The notes under the pieces are model-generated. The model was not told the DNA's origin. It saw only the letters and a program-made list of their open reading frames with translations, and did no database searches. Source: Halobacillus alkaliphilus (GTDB lineage Bacteria > Bacillota > Bacilli > Bacillales > Halobacillaceae). Taken from it: a stretch of DNA of 36,254 nt. Made by a program: the position numbers and the translations under genes. Location: positions 1 to 36,254 of the forward strand of contig NZ_FOOG01000039.1 in assembly GCF_900113125.1 (NCBI RefSeq), written 5' to 3'. Numbering within the stretch: the stretch's first letter is position 1; every line of letters begins with the position of its first letter. Positions 1 through 8,804 of the stretch are shown here, one piece after another.

Positions 1-56
1 AGGAAAGCGAGTTATTTCCCCACCAACCCTCATCCCCATTTTAGTAACGGACCCAT

Positions 57-95
57 TTATCTCGAAACTGAGTCTTCAACAAACGGGAGCTTTAC
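57..95 (+). repeat. Dispersed repeat, copy 1 (half)
   Basis: Begins TTATCTCGAAACTGAGTC and continues into an ACGGGAGC block. Related copies are at 14851-14890, 32076-32131, 33652-33719, 34671-34738 and 35698-35768. The copy at 33652 is a complete inverted repeat; this one has only one arm. Confidence 0.6.
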
Positions 96-166
96 TTTAA
101 GATTAACACTGAGGTTTAACAAAGCCTAAAAAATTAAGAACGGACAATTTAATTAGGATGGACGCA

Positions 167-207
167 TATAGAGCATTTCTTCGTTATGAAGAATGCTCTA
201 TATTTTT
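167..207. terminator. Rho-independent terminator
   Basis: Arms TATAGAGCATT (167-177) and AATGCTCTATA (192-202) pair perfectly, an inner CTTC/GAAG extends the stem, and a T-run follows. It must serve a gene left of the window. Confidence 0.75.
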
Positions 208-238
208 GTCAGAATGGAAAGGTTACTATCGATAAAAA

Positions 239-257
239 TTTATTGTAAAACAATAAA
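239..257. promoter_or_regulatory. Inverted repeat, possible YozG operator
   Basis: TTTATTGT-AAA-ACAATAAA is a perfect 8-bp inverted repeat about 45 bp before the yoaS start. The operon encodes a small Cro/CI-type regulator, so autoregulation here is plausible. That is inference only. Confidence 0.35.
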
Positions 258-303
258 TAATGATTTATGATGAGTATGATAATAAATTAAACGAGGTGCT
301 GTT

Positions 304-780
304 ATGAATCAAGGATCAACTTTATTTTTAAAGATTTCTGTATTTCTGATAGGACTTCCTGTGCTTGCTTTGTGTATATTTGCTCTCCCCTCGATCGCTA
401 AGGAAGCCTCCAATACTGAATATGCTGCGTTCATTTATCCTGTTTTAGCTGCTATGTATATAGCCGTGATTCCGTTCTTTATTGCCCTGTATCAGGCTCT
501 GAAGCTTTTAAGCTTCATTGATAAGGACCATGCTTTCTCCAATTCATCTGTCAAAGCCTTGAAGAAAATTAAATTCAGCGCCGTTACTATAAGTGTCTTG
601 TATATGGCAGCCATGCCTTTCTTCTATTTAATAGGGGAATTGGACGATGCTCCGGGTGTGATCGTGATTGGACTGGTCATTGTGTTTGCATCACTCGTCA
701 TTGCGGTGTTTACGGCTGTTCTTCAAAAGCTGTTAAATAATGCCATAGCTATCAAATCAGAAAATGACTTAACGGTATGA
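304..780 (+). CDS. yoaS: DUF2975 membrane protein (YoaS-like)
   Basis: 158 aa, ATG start behind GAGGTG. Four hydrophobic segments are visible (about residues 8-30, 41-65, 92-112, 119-142), with a short loop carrying the family-like DKDHAFS stretch between TM2 and TM3. The family is DUF2975, whose function is unknown. The next gene starts 9 nt downstream and encodes a tiny XRE regulator, and a DUF817 gene follows. This is the B. subtilis yoaS-yozG-yoaT order, which supports the name. Probably an inner-membrane protein co-transcribed with its regulator. Confidence 0.8.
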   Translation: MNQGSTLFLKISVFLIGLPVLALCIFALPSIAKEASNTEYAAFIYPVLAAMYIAVIPFFIALYQALKLLSFIDKDHAFSNSSVKALKKIKFSAVTISVLYMAAMPFFYLIGELDDAPGVIVIGLVIVFASLVIAVFTAVLQKLLNNAIAIKSENDLTV

Positions 781-789
781 GGTGATTAC

Positions 790-1011
790 ATGGCGATTAT
801 AATCAATATTGATGTCATGCTCGCAAAAAGGAAAATGAGTGTAACAGAACTATCAGAAAAGGTGGGCATTACAATGGCGAATCTATCTATTTTGAAGAAT
901 GGCAAAGCAAAAGCCGTTCGATTTTCAACTTTAGAGGCTATTTGTAAAGCATTAGAGTGCCAGCCTGGTGATATCCTGGAATATAAAAGCGAGGAAGACG
1001 ATGAAGGCTAG
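790..1011 (+). CDS. yozG: Small Cro/CI (XRE) family regulator, YozG-like
   Basis: 73 aa, nearly all one helix-turn-helix domain. MSVTELSEKVGITMANLSIL is the first helix pair plus recognition helix (residues about 16-35), followed by the family-typical FSTLEAICKALECQPGDILEY ending. Such mini-XRE proteins usually sit next to DUF2975 genes, as here (9-nt gap, RBS GAGGTGAT overlapping the yoaS stop). Likely binds its own operon promoter; the inverted repeat at 239-257 is a candidate site. DNA-binding role is confident, target inferred. Confidence 0.85.
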   Translation: MAIIINIDVMLAKRKMSVTELSEKVGITMANLSILKNGKAKAVRFSTLEAICKALECQPGDILEYKSEEDDEG

Positions 1012-1038
1012 TCAGAATGACAGCTGGAGGTGGCGGTA

Positions 1039-1848
1039 ATGAGAGCTCTGAAACAACTCATATATTTCGGTTGGCAGCAGGCTCTCTCCTGTTTGTTTCC
1101 CGTCGTCATTTTTGCTTCTCTGGCAATTACTCAAATCGTGTCCCTTCCCATTCTCCCGAGGTATGACTGGCTGCTTATCATCTGCCTGCTCATGCAGTGG
1201 GCAATGCTACGCTTTGGCCTTGAAACACGGGATGAACTCAAAGTAATTACTTTGTTCCACGTGATTGGTCTCGCTCTTGAACTATTTAAGGTACATATGG
1301 GTTCCTGGTCCTATCCTGAAGAAGGGTATTCCAAGGTCTTTGGCGTGCCATTGTACAGCGGATTTATGTACGCCAGTGTGGCCAGCTATCTTTGTCAGGC
1401 CTGGAGGAGGCTGGATGTTCGACTCGTTAAGTGGCCGTCTTCTTTGGTCGTTGTCCCTCTGGCAGCTGCGATCTACTTGAATTTTTTCACCCATCATTAC
1501 TGGGTAGACGTACGCTGGTGGTTATCCGGACTCGTCATGATCGTCTTCTGGCAAGCATGGGTGATTTATGAAGTGAATGGAACTCGTTACAGAATGCCGC
1601 TTGCTCTTTCCTTTGTGCTGATCGGATTCTTTATATGGATCGCGGAGAATATCGCTACGTATTTTGGAGCCTGGGAATATCCTTACCAGCGCGACGCCTG
1701 GAGCCTCGTTCACTTAGGGAAGGTAAGCTCCTGGCTGTTATTAGTGATTGTGAGCTTTCTAATTGTCGCGACCTTGAAGCGGGTGAAAGGGGAAAGCACG
1801 ACAAAAAGCCGCACCCGTATGCCAACGTTGAATCGTAAGTCTTCATAA
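1039..1848 (+). CDS. yoaT: DUF817 integral membrane protein (YoaT-like)
   Basis: 269 aa. A GTG at 1030 would lengthen it by three codons but overlaps the GGAGG at 1026-1030; the ATG at 1039 has proper 8-nt spacing, so it is preferred. Seven or eight hydrophobic helices span the protein. The ELFKVHMGSWSYPEEGYSK loop and later WIAENIATYFGAWEYPYQ are charged/aromatic stretches typical of DUF817. The function of the family is unknown. Third gene of the yoaS-yozG-yoaT operon; the C-terminal tail is basic and presumably cytoplasmic. Confidence 0.8.
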   Translation: MRALKQLIYFGWQQALSCLFPVVIFASLAITQIVSLPILPRYDWLLIICLLMQWAMLRFGLETRDELKVITLFHVIGLALELFKVHMGSWSYPEEGYSKVFGVPLYSGFMYASVASYLCQAWRRLDVRLVKWPSSLVVVPLAAAIYLNFFTHHYWVDVRWWLSGLVMIVFWQAWVIYEVNGTRYRMPLALSFVLIGFFIWIAENIATYFGAWEYPYQRDAWSLVHLGKVSSWLLLVIVSFLIVATLKRVKGESTTKSRTRMPTLNRKSS

Positions 1849-1898
1849 AAAGGACCCGATGATTACGAAGTAGAAAAAACTAAAGAAGGTGGCTTTAA

Positions 1899-2765
1899 TT
1901 GGACAATAAAGTTTGTTTAATTACAGGTGGAAACTCAGGAATTGGAAAAGCCGCTGCTATTCAGCTGGCACAAAGCGGAATGAAAGTGATCATCGCATGC
2001 AGAAATGAAGAAAGAGGCAGAGCCGCGTTACAAGATATTAAAAGCTCAAGTCATCGCGATCAAGTTGAACTGCTGTTGTTAGATATGAGTTCTCAGGCGT
2101 CCATTCGGCATGCAGTGGAAATTTTTAAATCAAAACATAGTAAACTTGATGTGCTTATTCACAACGCAGCTGATTTTGATATTACCAGGAGGACGCCTGA
2201 ATACTCTGAGGATGGGACCGAAACCGTCTGGGCAACCAATCATATTGGTCCTGTGTTGTTAACCAGCCTGCTGACCAACGAACTCGAACAAAGTGAACAG
2301 GGGAGAGTGATAACAATCGCCTCCCAGGGCTTAATGCTGCATCCTTTTTTAAAAGTGAATGTGAAGGATCCTGAATTTAAAATGGGACGATATCGGGTAG
2401 CGAAAGCTTATTATCAGTCCAAGCTGGCACAGGTCATGTACACGTACTGGCTGGCAGAGCATTTAAAAGACACCCGCGTGACCGTAAATGGTGTGAGGGT
2501 CACGAACGTGAAGGTGGATATAAGCAGGTATCCGGATTTATCAAAGGGAATGAAGATTTTATATTCCATGAAAAGCCGCTTTTCCATTTCGCCGGAAGAG
2601 ATGGCCGAAACGTACACGTATTTAGCGCTTTCTCCTGAGATGAATGAAGTAACCGGAGAATACTTCAACGAAAAGAATGAGATCGTTTCTTCCTCAAGCT
2701 ATAGTAAAAACAAACGTAATATCGAGGAAGTAATGGAATTGACTATGAAATATTTTAATCCTTAA
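1899..2765 (+). CDS. Short-chain dehydrogenase/reductase (retinol-dehydrogenase-like)
   Basis: 288 aa, TTG start with AAGGTGG six bases upstream. Rossmann motif TGGNSGIG at residues 9-16, HNAAD near 85 (the NNAG equivalent), and catalytic Tyr171-x3-Lys175 in AYYQSK. Length and the ATNHIGPVLLT stretch resemble the retinol dehydrogenase/WWOX-like branch of classical SDRs, which use NAD(P)H. Substrate cannot be read from sequence. Stands alone: 50 bp after yoaT and followed directly by its own terminator. Confidence 0.85.
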   Translation: MDNKVCLITGGNSGIGKAAAIQLAQSGMKVIIACRNEERGRAALQDIKSSSHRDQVELLLLDMSSQASIRHAVEIFKSKHSKLDVLIHNAADFDITRRTPEYSEDGTETVWATNHIGPVLLTSLLTNELEQSEQGRVITIASQGLMLHPFLKVNVKDPEFKMGRYRVAKAYYQSKLAQVMYTYWLAEHLKDTRVTVNGVRVTNVKVDISRYPDLSKGMKILYSMKSRFSISPEEMAETYTYLALSPEMNEVTGEYFNEKNEIVSSSSYSKNKRNIEEVMELTMKYFNP

Positions 2766-2779
2766 ACATAATCAGAGAA

Positions 2780-2817
2780 ACACCACTTATCTGCGTTTAA
2801 ATAGGTGGTGTTTTTTT
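2780..2817. terminator. Rho-independent terminator after the SDR gene
   Basis: ACACCACTTAT (2780-2790) pairs with ATAGGTGGTGT (2801-2811), one G-T pair, followed by seven T's. Confidence 0.85.
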
Positions 2818-2969
2818 ATGATGAAAACCGTCGTCTAATGGAAAATCAACCTCTAAAAATTTGAAAAATATGTTACGATTTAAATAGATATCAGCTTACA
2901 AATAAAATCATAAGAGGCATTTCAAAATTGGTTTCTTACATTCTCTAAAAAGCAGATAGATCTATCGTT

Positions 2970-4928
2970 ATGAATTTTGAAAGGGGATACAAAACGTTGA
3001 ATACAAAATACCTGGACTTACTTGCCCAAAAATATGATAGTGAAGAAAAAGTGGTCACTGAAATTATTAATCTTAAAGCTATACTTAATCTGCCCAAAGG
3101 CACAGAGCATTTTGTCAGCGATTTACACGGGGAGTATCAAGCCTTTCAACATGTATTAAGAAATGGTTCAGGAAAAGTAAAAGAGAAAATTACCGATCTA
3201 TTTGCGGACGAGTTATCCGAAGAAGAAATTAATGAGTTCGCGACGCTAGTCTATTATCCTGAAGAAAAAATCAAGCTGATCAAAAATAACTTTGACAATG
3301 AAAAAGAATTGAACCATTGGTATGCTCAAATCATCGAACGTATGATGAAGCTCGTCTCATATGCTTCCTCCAAATATACACGATCCAAACTGCGGAAAGC
3401 CTTACCCAGCCAATTTGCGTACGTTATTGAAGAGCTACTTTATAAAACAGATGAATTCACCAATAAGGAGCAGTATTATTCTAAGATTCTTCAGCAGATT
3501 ATCTCCCTCGGCCAGTCGGATAAGCTCATTATCGGTCTCGCTTATACCACCCAGCAGCTGGTGGTGGACCATCTTCATGTCGTTGGCGATGTGTATGACC
3601 GGGGTCCCGAACCTGACAAAATTATGGAAACCCTCATTAATTATCATTCGATTGACATTCAGTGGGGGAATCACGATGTCCTCTGGATTGCAGCCTATGC
3701 AGGCTCCAAGGTCTGTCTCGCTAATATCATTCGAATCTGCGCACGCTACAACAATTTAGAAATTATCGAAGACGTGTATGGAATTAATCTTAGACCCCTT
3801 CTTAATCTTGCAGAGAAATACTATGATGACAATCCTGCCTTCCGTCCTAAGATCAATCCAGGCGAAGAACCATCTGATCATGAAAGATTGCAAATTACGA
3901 AAATCCACCAGGCCATTGCCATGATTCAGTTCAAACTGGAAAGCCCTATCATCAAAAGACGCTCCTATTTCAATATGGAAGATCGACTTCTGCTTGAGAA
4001 AGTAGATTACGACAGGAACGAAATCACCATTCACGGGGAAACCTATTCCCTTCAAGATACCTGCTTTGCCACGGTCGATCCCGAACATCCTGAAAAGCTT
4101 TTAGAGGAAGAAGAGCAAGTAATGGAGAAACTGTTATTCTCTGTCCAGCACTCAGAAAAGCTGGCCAGACACATGAATTTTTTCATGAAAAAAGGAAGTC
4201 TTTATCTAAAATATAACGGGAACTTATTAATTCATGGATGCATCCCGCTGGATGAACAAGGAAACATGGAAAAAATGACGATCGAAAATCGAACCTATGG
4301 CGGAAGAGAATTACTTGATGTCTTTGAGCATTATCTACGCTACGCTTTTGCCCATCCTGAAGAGACCAATGACCTTGCAACAGACATGTCCTGGTATCTA
4401 TGGACAGGTGAATATTCCTCACTCTTCGGAAAACGGGAGATGACGACGTTCGAAAGGTACTTTATTAAAGATAAAAAAGTCCATAAAGAAAGAAAAAATC
4501 CTTATTATCATTTGCGGGAAGATGAGGAAACCTGCCGGGAAATATTAACGGACTTCGGACTGAATCCTGACCAGGGACATATCATCAACGGCCACACACC
4601 GGTTAAAGAAATAGACGGGGAAAATCCGATTAAAGCTAACGGAAAGATGATTGTTATCGACGGAGGATTTTCCAAGGCTTATCAATCCAAAACAGGCATA
4701 GCCGGATACACGTTATTATTTAACTCCTACGGCATGCAGCTGGTTGCCCATCAGCACTTCAATTCAAAAGAAGAAGTGCTGCAAAATGGAACAGATGTCT
4801 TATCGGTAAAAAGATTGGTGGATAAGGAACTTGAGAGGAAAAAGGTGCTTGAAACAAATGTGGGTGAGGAATTACTGCAGGAAATTTATATTCTAAACAG
4901 TTTGATGGAGTATCGTTATATAAATTGA
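2970..4928 (+). CDS. fbp: Fructose-1,6-bisphosphatase, class III
   Basis: 652 aa. Hydrolyses fructose 1,6-bisphosphate to fructose 6-phosphate in gluconeogenesis. The sequence reads almost collinearly with B. subtilis Fbp: [11 protein letters not shown] (metal site, about 49-59), [19 protein letters not shown] and NGHTPVKE are the calcineurin-type phosphoesterase blocks, and DDNPAFRP and [12 protein letters not shown] are family signatures. Start is uncertain: the ATG at 2970 has no good ribosome site, whereas an in-frame TTG at 2997 lies behind AAAGGGG. Similarity to B. subtilis Fbp seems to continue into the RGY region, so the ATG is kept. Own terminator downstream; monocistronic. A 26-codon piece homologous to residues 470-495 recurs at 11120-11200. 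Confidence 0.97.
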   Translation: MNFERGYKTLNTKYLDLLAQKYDSEEKVVTEIINLKAILNLPKGTEHFVSDLHGEYQAFQHVLRNGSGKVKEKITDLFADELSEEEINEFATLVYYPEEKIKLIKNNFDNEKELNHWYAQIIERMMKLVSYASSKYTRSKLRKALPSQFAYVIEELLYKTDEFTNKEQYYSKILQQIISLGQSDKLIIGLAYTTQQLVVDHLHVVGDVYDRGPEPDKIMETLINYHSIDIQWGNHDVLWIAAYAGSKVCLANIIRICARYNNLEIIEDVYGINLRPLLNLAEKYYDDNPAFRPKINPGEEPSDHERLQITKIHQAIAMIQFKLESPIIKRRSYFNMEDRLLLEKVDYDRNEITIHGETYSLQDTCFATVDPEHPEKLLEEEEQVMEKLLFSVQHSEKLARHMNFFMKKGSLYLKYNGNLLIHGCIPLDEQGNMEKMTIENRTYGGRELLDVFEHYLRYAFAHPEETNDLATDMSWYLWTGEYSSLFGKREMTTFERYFIKDKKVHKERKNPYYHLREDEETCREILTDFGLNPDQGHIINGHTPVKEIDGENPIKANGKMIVIDGGFSKAYQSKTGIAGYTLLFNSYGMQLVAHQHFNSKEEVLQNGTDVLSVKRLVDKELERKKVLETNVGEELLQEIYILNSLMEYRYIN

Positions 4929-4945
4929 GTTATCATCCTTTTTAG

Positions 4946-4974
4946 AAAAAGCCAGCTAATGTAGCTGGCTTTTT
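4946..4974. terminator. fbp terminator
   Basis: AAAAAGCCAGCTA and TAGCTGGCTTTTT are perfectly complementary around a 3-nt loop, ending in T's; it could work in both directions. Confidence 0.9.
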
Positions 4975-5076
4975 CTATGAGTTTCTGGAAATGGAGTCTT
5001 CCCCACACTTTAAGCCGTACGTTTTTAGAAGACAAAGGGGAAGATATGATGTGCTAGGTTTTCATTATGTATAAAA

Positions 5077-5122
5077 CATTAGAACAGGGCCACTTCCAAT
5101 AAGGCAAGTGGCTGATCTAATG
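5077..5122. terminator. Hairpin downstream of the stay-green gene
   Basis: CATTAGA (5077-5083) pairs with TCTAATG (5116-5122), and inside it GCCACTT pairs with AAGTGGC. It lies just past the stop codon of the minus-strand gene. There is no strong U-run, so terminator function is tentative. Confidence 0.45.
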
Positions 5123-5136
5123 AAGTCTTTCAACCC

Positions 5137-5613
5137 TCATAGAGTAGCCGTAATGGATTCAAGATACTGTCTGGGTCTCCCATAGAATACGATTTGTCTA
5201 TATGCAGGGTAAGTGGAAGCGAAGGATACAAAGATGGGGGCATCAAGCAGAAATGGATAATGGGAATATATTTGTCGATCTCCATAAATCATCCCTTTTA
5301 ACGCGGTATTCATTTCTTTATTAAAAATGTTAAAGCGAAATTCTGCGGCATCCTGGCTGAATTCACCACCATCAACGTAGGCTCTTCCCAGTAGATAAAG
5401 TTGATTCTGTCCGTTCAACTTCCATTCGGCCAATACTTCGTCCCGCATGATCGGATTAACGGCTTCGAAGTTAAATACATATCCAATATCCAAAAATAAT
5501 TCAGCCGTAGGATCAGAGTGAGTGAGAGTATATTTTCTTCCTTCAAGCGGTTTAGCAGTATTAGCGGGTGGTATATATTTCACGGATAACTTTCTTGGAT
5601 CAAACGAAGACAT
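5137..5613 (-). CDS. Stay-green (SGR) domain protein
   Basis: 158 aa, ATG behind GGAGG (AGGAGGCGCG on the minus strand). The stretch RKYTLTHSDPTAELFLDIG (about 26-44) matches the core of the stay-green family, known from plants as the Mg-dechelatase that starts chlorophyll a breakdown and known also from bacteria. No signal peptide or membrane segment, so cytosolic. The residues after it (EWKLNGQNQLYLLGRAYVDGG, YRQIVFYGRPRQY) fit the family's beta-rich fold. Bacillaceae have no chlorophyll, so the real substrate is unknown; a metal-tetrapyrrole such as a haem precursor is speculation. Transcribed alone, convergent with fbp. Confidence 0.7.
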   Translation of the reverse strand: MSSFDPRKLSVKYIPPANTAKPLEGRKYTLTHSDPTAELFLDIGYVFNFEAVNPIMRDEVLAEWKLNGQNQLYLLGRAYVDGGEFSQDAAEFRFNIFNKEMNTALKGMIYGDRQIYSHYPFLLDAPIFVSFASTYPAYRQIVFYGRPRQYLESITATL

Positions 5614-5979
5614 CCTCGCGCCTCCTAAATGCTAATGAAATTCTCTGTATCAGGATATGCAGGAAAATCACTTGGGTTCGAAGTGAGTACTAAATGGCGT
5701 GATTTAATAAGAAGGCTTTCGTAATAGGAGATCAAGGTAGGTGCTACATCGTAGGATTTACTTGGGACGTGTACCTTATATTCACATTAATACTCTATTC
5801 TCGATCGATCATTATCATGGTTTAAGGGATTACATCTCTGCTTGTAGATATAAAAATACTAATCTAATCATGTAACAAACCTTTAACAATTGGAAACCTT
5901 TTGTAGTTTACTTTGCATAATTCCTCTGTTAAATTATATTAATATTTCATATACCATTAGGTACATCAGGAGGTTAATC
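5614..5979. other. Divergent intergenic region, stay-green / ltaS
   Basis: No coding potential seen. It separates two divergently transcribed genes and must hold both promoters. The only recognisable element is a -35/-10 pair for ltaS at 5913-5940. Confidence 0.5.
5913..5940 (+). promoter_or_regulatory. Candidate sigma-A promoter of ltaS
   Basis: TTGCAT (5913-5918), 16-nt spacer, TATATT (5935-5940), about 40 nt before the chosen ATG. Confidence 0.4.
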
Positions 5980-7872
5980 ATGTTTAACCAAAAACAAAAT
6001 TTATTAACGAAGGGCTGGTTTTTCTTTGTAATTGCCGCTCTCTTTCTATGGGCAAAGACTTATTACGCCCTCCAAACTTCATTTACTTTAGATATTGAAA
6101 ACGGCATTCAACAGTTTATTTTAATCATTACTCCAATAAGTTCATTACTATTTTTCCTGGGACTTTCTCTTTTCTTTTCACCGAAAAGGCGTAACAAGGC
6201 ATTTATGACCATTTATTTCCTATTATCATTCACTCTCTATGCGAACGTGGTGTATTACCGATTTTTCAATGATTTCATTACACTGCCGGTCTTAATGCAA
6301 TATAAGAACTTCGGTGATCTTGGAGGAAGTGCTAAAGCCCTGACGCACCCGATGGACTTTCTCTACTGGATTGATTTAGTTGCTTTAATTACTTGGCTCG
6401 TCGTGAAGAAAACAAAGCCGACTATTGAATTCCGTAAACGTACCATAGCGATGATTTTCGCTGCCTCCCTTGGATTCGCAGCGGTCAACTTAAGCCTTGC
6501 GGAAATGGAGCGGCCACAGCTTCTAGTAAGAACGTTTGACCGTGCGAAGCTAGTCAAGCTGCTGGGCATCTACAACTATCATGTTTATGATACGGTCATG
6601 ACGGCTAAAACATCTTCCCGCCGTGTCTTAGCTGATAGTAACGAATTGAGCGAGGTGCTAAACTACGTGAACTCCCAGCAGGGTAAAATGGGAGCACACG
6701 GAGAGTACTTCGGGAAGGCAAAAGGCAAAAACGTTGTACTTGTTTCCCTGGAATCCACTCAGAATTTTGTTATTGATCGCAAGTTACATGGCCAGGAAAT
6801 TACACCATTCCTGAACGATCTAAAAGAGGATAGTTTCTATTTTGACAATTTCTATCATAATACAGGTCAAGGAAAGACCTCTGATTCTGAGTTCATCATT
6901 GATAACTCTTTATACGGGCTGCCACGGGGAGCTGTATTTACAACCAATGCAAACAATGAGTTCAACGCGACACCCGAAATTCTAAAAGGAAACGGCTACA
7001 CGCCCGTAAGCTTCCACGGTAACCATGCAAGCTTCTGGAACCGTGATGTAATGTATCAAAGTCTTGGTTATGACCACTATTTCTCTAAACGAGAATATGA
7101 TGTGACGGATGAAAACTCTGTAAACTACGGATTAAAGGACATTCCATTCTTTGAGCAGTCCATGCCAAAACTAAAAGGATTAGACAAACCGTATTACGCG
7201 AAATTCTTAACCATGACGAACCACTATCCATATATTACAAACAATGAAAATATGGAAATGATCGAGCCGGCTGAAACTGGTGATGGATCTGTTGACCGTT
7301 ATTTCCAAACGGTTCGCTACGAAGATGAATCCATTAAGAAATTCTTCCAGATGATGAAAGAGCAAGGGGAATATGAAGATACCATCTTCGTGTTATACGG
7401 GGATCACTACGGAATATCTGAAAACCACAACAAAGCGATGAGTGAAATTTTAGGCAAAGAAATCCGCCCATTTGAACACATCCAATTGCAAAAAGTACCC
7501 TTAATCATTCATATTCCTGGAATGGAAGGTAAACAAATGGACACCGTTGGCGGTCAAATTGACTTGAAACCTACTATTCTTCATTTACTAGGAATAGATC
7601 AGGAACATGATGTTCAATTTGGTACAGATCTATTCAAGAAAGATCGAGAAAGTGCCACCATCCTTCGAGACGGCAGTGTCGTAACCGATAAGTATGTCTA
7701 TTCGGATGAAGGAGATCTTTGTTATGACAAATCGTCAGGAGAAGAAATCGACTCAAAGACATGCGCTCCACTGAAAGAAAAAGCAGAGACTGAACTTAAT
7801 TATTCAGATAAAGTCGTTTACGGAGACCTATTAAAATTTCTAGATAGCGAAAAAGAAGAAAACAAACAATAA
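5980..7872 (+). CDS. ltaS: Lipoteichoic acid synthase (LtaS family)
   Basis: 630 aa from the ATG at 5980, which has AGGAGG at 5968-5973; an upstream TTG at 5890 in the same frame lacks such a site. Five N-terminal membrane helices (about 10-30, 45-66, 73-95, 125-142, 160-178) precede an extracellular sulfatase-fold domain. Numbered from this start, the nucleophile in GKTSDSE is Thr300 and the metal pair in YGDHYG is Asp475-His476, the same numbers as I recall for Staphylococcus aureus LtaS; LESTQ (Glu258) is another metal ligand. Polymerises glycerol phosphate from phosphatidylglycerol onto the glycolipid anchor. Bacillaceae usually carry several paralogues, so it may correspond to YfnI, YqgS or YflE. 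Monocistronic with its own terminator. Confidence 0.93.
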   Translation: MFNQKQNLLTKGWFFFVIAALFLWAKTYYALQTSFTLDIENGIQQFILIITPISSLLFFLGLSLFFSPKRRNKAFMTIYFLLSFTLYANVVYYRFFNDFITLPVLMQYKNFGDLGGSAKALTHPMDFLYWIDLVALITWLVVKKTKPTIEFRKRTIAMIFAASLGFAAVNLSLAEMERPQLLVRTFDRAKLVKLLGIYNYHVYDTVMTAKTSSRRVLADSNELSEVLNYVNSQQGKMGAHGEYFGKAKGKNVVLVSLESTQNFVIDRKLHGQEITPFLNDLKEDSFYFDNFYHNTGQGKTSDSEFIIDNSLYGLPRGAVFTTNANNEFNATPEILKGNGYTPVSFHGNHASFWNRDVMYQSLGYDHYFSKREYDVTDENSVNYGLKDIPFFEQSMPKLKGLDKPYYAKFLTMTNHYPYITNNENMEMIEPAETGDGSVDRYFQTVRYEDESIKKFFQMMKEQGEYEDTIFVLYGDHYGISENHNKAMSEILGKEIRPFEHIQLQKVPLIIHIPGMEGKQMDTVGGQIDLKPTILHLLGIDQEHDVQFGTDLFKKDRESATILRDGSVVTDKYVYSDEGDLCYDKSSGEEIDSKTCAPLKEKAETELNYSDKVVYGDLLKFLDSEKEENKQ

Positions 7873-7880
7873 CTTTTTTT

Positions 7881-7915
7881 AAACCCACTCACTGTACTTT
7901 AGTGTGTGGGTTTTT
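7881..7915. terminator. ltaS terminator
   Basis: AACCCAC-T-CACT pairs with AGTG-T-GTGGGTT (one T-T mismatch), followed by five T's. Confidence 0.85.
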
Positions 7916-8077
7916 CAGTTTTATACCTTAACGCAGTCCATTTAGAAGAAAACTATACCCATAGGGCATGGACAGGGAATTGATGCTATGACTCTCATTT
8001 CTGATGAGGTAAAATGAAAATACAATAGGTTTGGAAGATCATGATGACACCAATAATTTCATTTTAAAACTTTCATC

Positions 8078-8105
8078 TTGTACGAGTCATAAAAATGTGT
8101 ATAAT
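8078..8105 (+). promoter_or_regulatory. Sigma-A promoter of the TetR gene
   Basis: TTGTAC (8078-8083), 16-nt spacer, TATAAT (8100-8105) with a TG just before the -10. The TetR inverted repeat begins 15 nt downstream. Confidence 0.65.
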
Positions 8106-8120
8106 AGTCAATAGACAAAA

Positions 8121-8143
8121 TGACTAAATCATTCAAATGGTCA
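8121..8143. promoter_or_regulatory. TetR operator O1 (upstream of tetR)
   Basis: A 23-bp element of form TGAC-TAAAT...CAAAT-GGTCA: outer TGAC/GTCA arms with AT-rich inner half-sites. It recurs in front of yhgE (8755-8777) with the same spacing. Placed after the -10 and touching the ribosome site of the repressor gene, suited to autorepression. Confidence 0.75.
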
Positions 8144-8154
8144 GGTGGTGGAAA

Positions 8155-8730
8155 ATGTCCGCAGATAGAAAAAGTCAGATTCTGGAGGCTGCAAAACAAT
8201 CGTTTGCTACGTTTGGGTATAAAGCGACTACAGTAGACCATGTTGCTAAAGCAGCAAATGTAGGAAAAGGCACGATCTATAATTTTTTTAAGAATAAAGA
8301 GCAACTATTTCAAGAAATTATTTCAAACTTATTACTTGAAATGAAAAACCAGGCTGAATCAGTTATTGATGATAACAACTCGCTAAAAGAAAACGTGCAT
8401 CTTGCTCTTTATGAACTGTTGCAGTATCGTCGCCGCCATCAATTGATGGTCCAGATGGTACAAGAGGCAAAAGAAATGGGGACACCTGCTGTACAAGAAG
8501 CTCTACTCAATGTAGAGGGTCTCATAACAGCATACCTTCGAGAGAAAATTGAATACGCCGTAGCAGCGGGAGATATTCGTCCATGCGATCCAGAAATGAC
8601 GGCATATATGATGTTGAAGTTGTACACAGCTTTTATTATTGATTGGGAAGAGCGACATGAACTGTTAGAAGAAAGAACCATTTTACACTTATTTGATGAG
8701 TACGTATTTAAAGGGTTATCACCATCTTGA
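8155..8730 (+). CDS. yhgD: TetR/AcrR family repressor (YhgD-like)
   Basis: 191 aa from the ATG at 8155, behind AGGTGG; an ATG at 8137 lies within the operator and before the ribosome site, so it is not used. N-terminal TetR domain: ILEAAKQSFATFGYKATTVD, then the helix-turn-helix VAKAANVGKGTIYNFFKNKE (residues about 30-49). The C-terminal ligand domain is helical and not diagnostic. Next gene is yhgE, as in B. subtilis yhgD-yhgE. Two near-identical 23-bp inverted repeats, one before this gene and one before yhgE, strongly suggest it represses both. Inducer unknown. Confidence 0.88.
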   Translation: MSADRKSQILEAAKQSFATFGYKATTVDHVAKAANVGKGTIYNFFKNKEQLFQEIISNLLLEMKNQAESVIDDNNSLKENVHLALYELLQYRRRHQLMVQMVQEAKEMGTPAVQEALLNVEGLITAYLREKIEYAVAAGDIRPCDPEMTAYMMLKLYTAFIIDWEERHELLEERTILHLFDEYVFKGLSPS

Positions 8731-8754
8731 TGATCCTTTTCTTTTTCACTGAAA

Positions 8755-8777
8755 TGACCAAATGAACGAATTAGTCA
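8755..8777. promoter_or_regulatory. TetR operator O2 (upstream of yhgE)
   Basis: Same 23-bp pattern as 8121-8143: TGACCAAAT...GAATTAGTCA, outer TGAC/GTCA arms conserved and the centre divergent. It lies between yhgD and yhgE, 27 nt before the yhgE start. Confidence 0.75.
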
Positions 8778-8804
8778 TTTATTATTTGGGAGGAGAGATT
8801 TACT

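Larger units (their letters stand above)
1..303. other. Intergenic region upstream of yoaS
   Basis: No gene is seen. The stretch holds one half-copy of a dispersed repeat (57-95), a strong hairpin terminator (167-207) closing whatever lies to the left, and a short inverted repeat (239-257) in front of yoaS. Confidence 0.6.
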
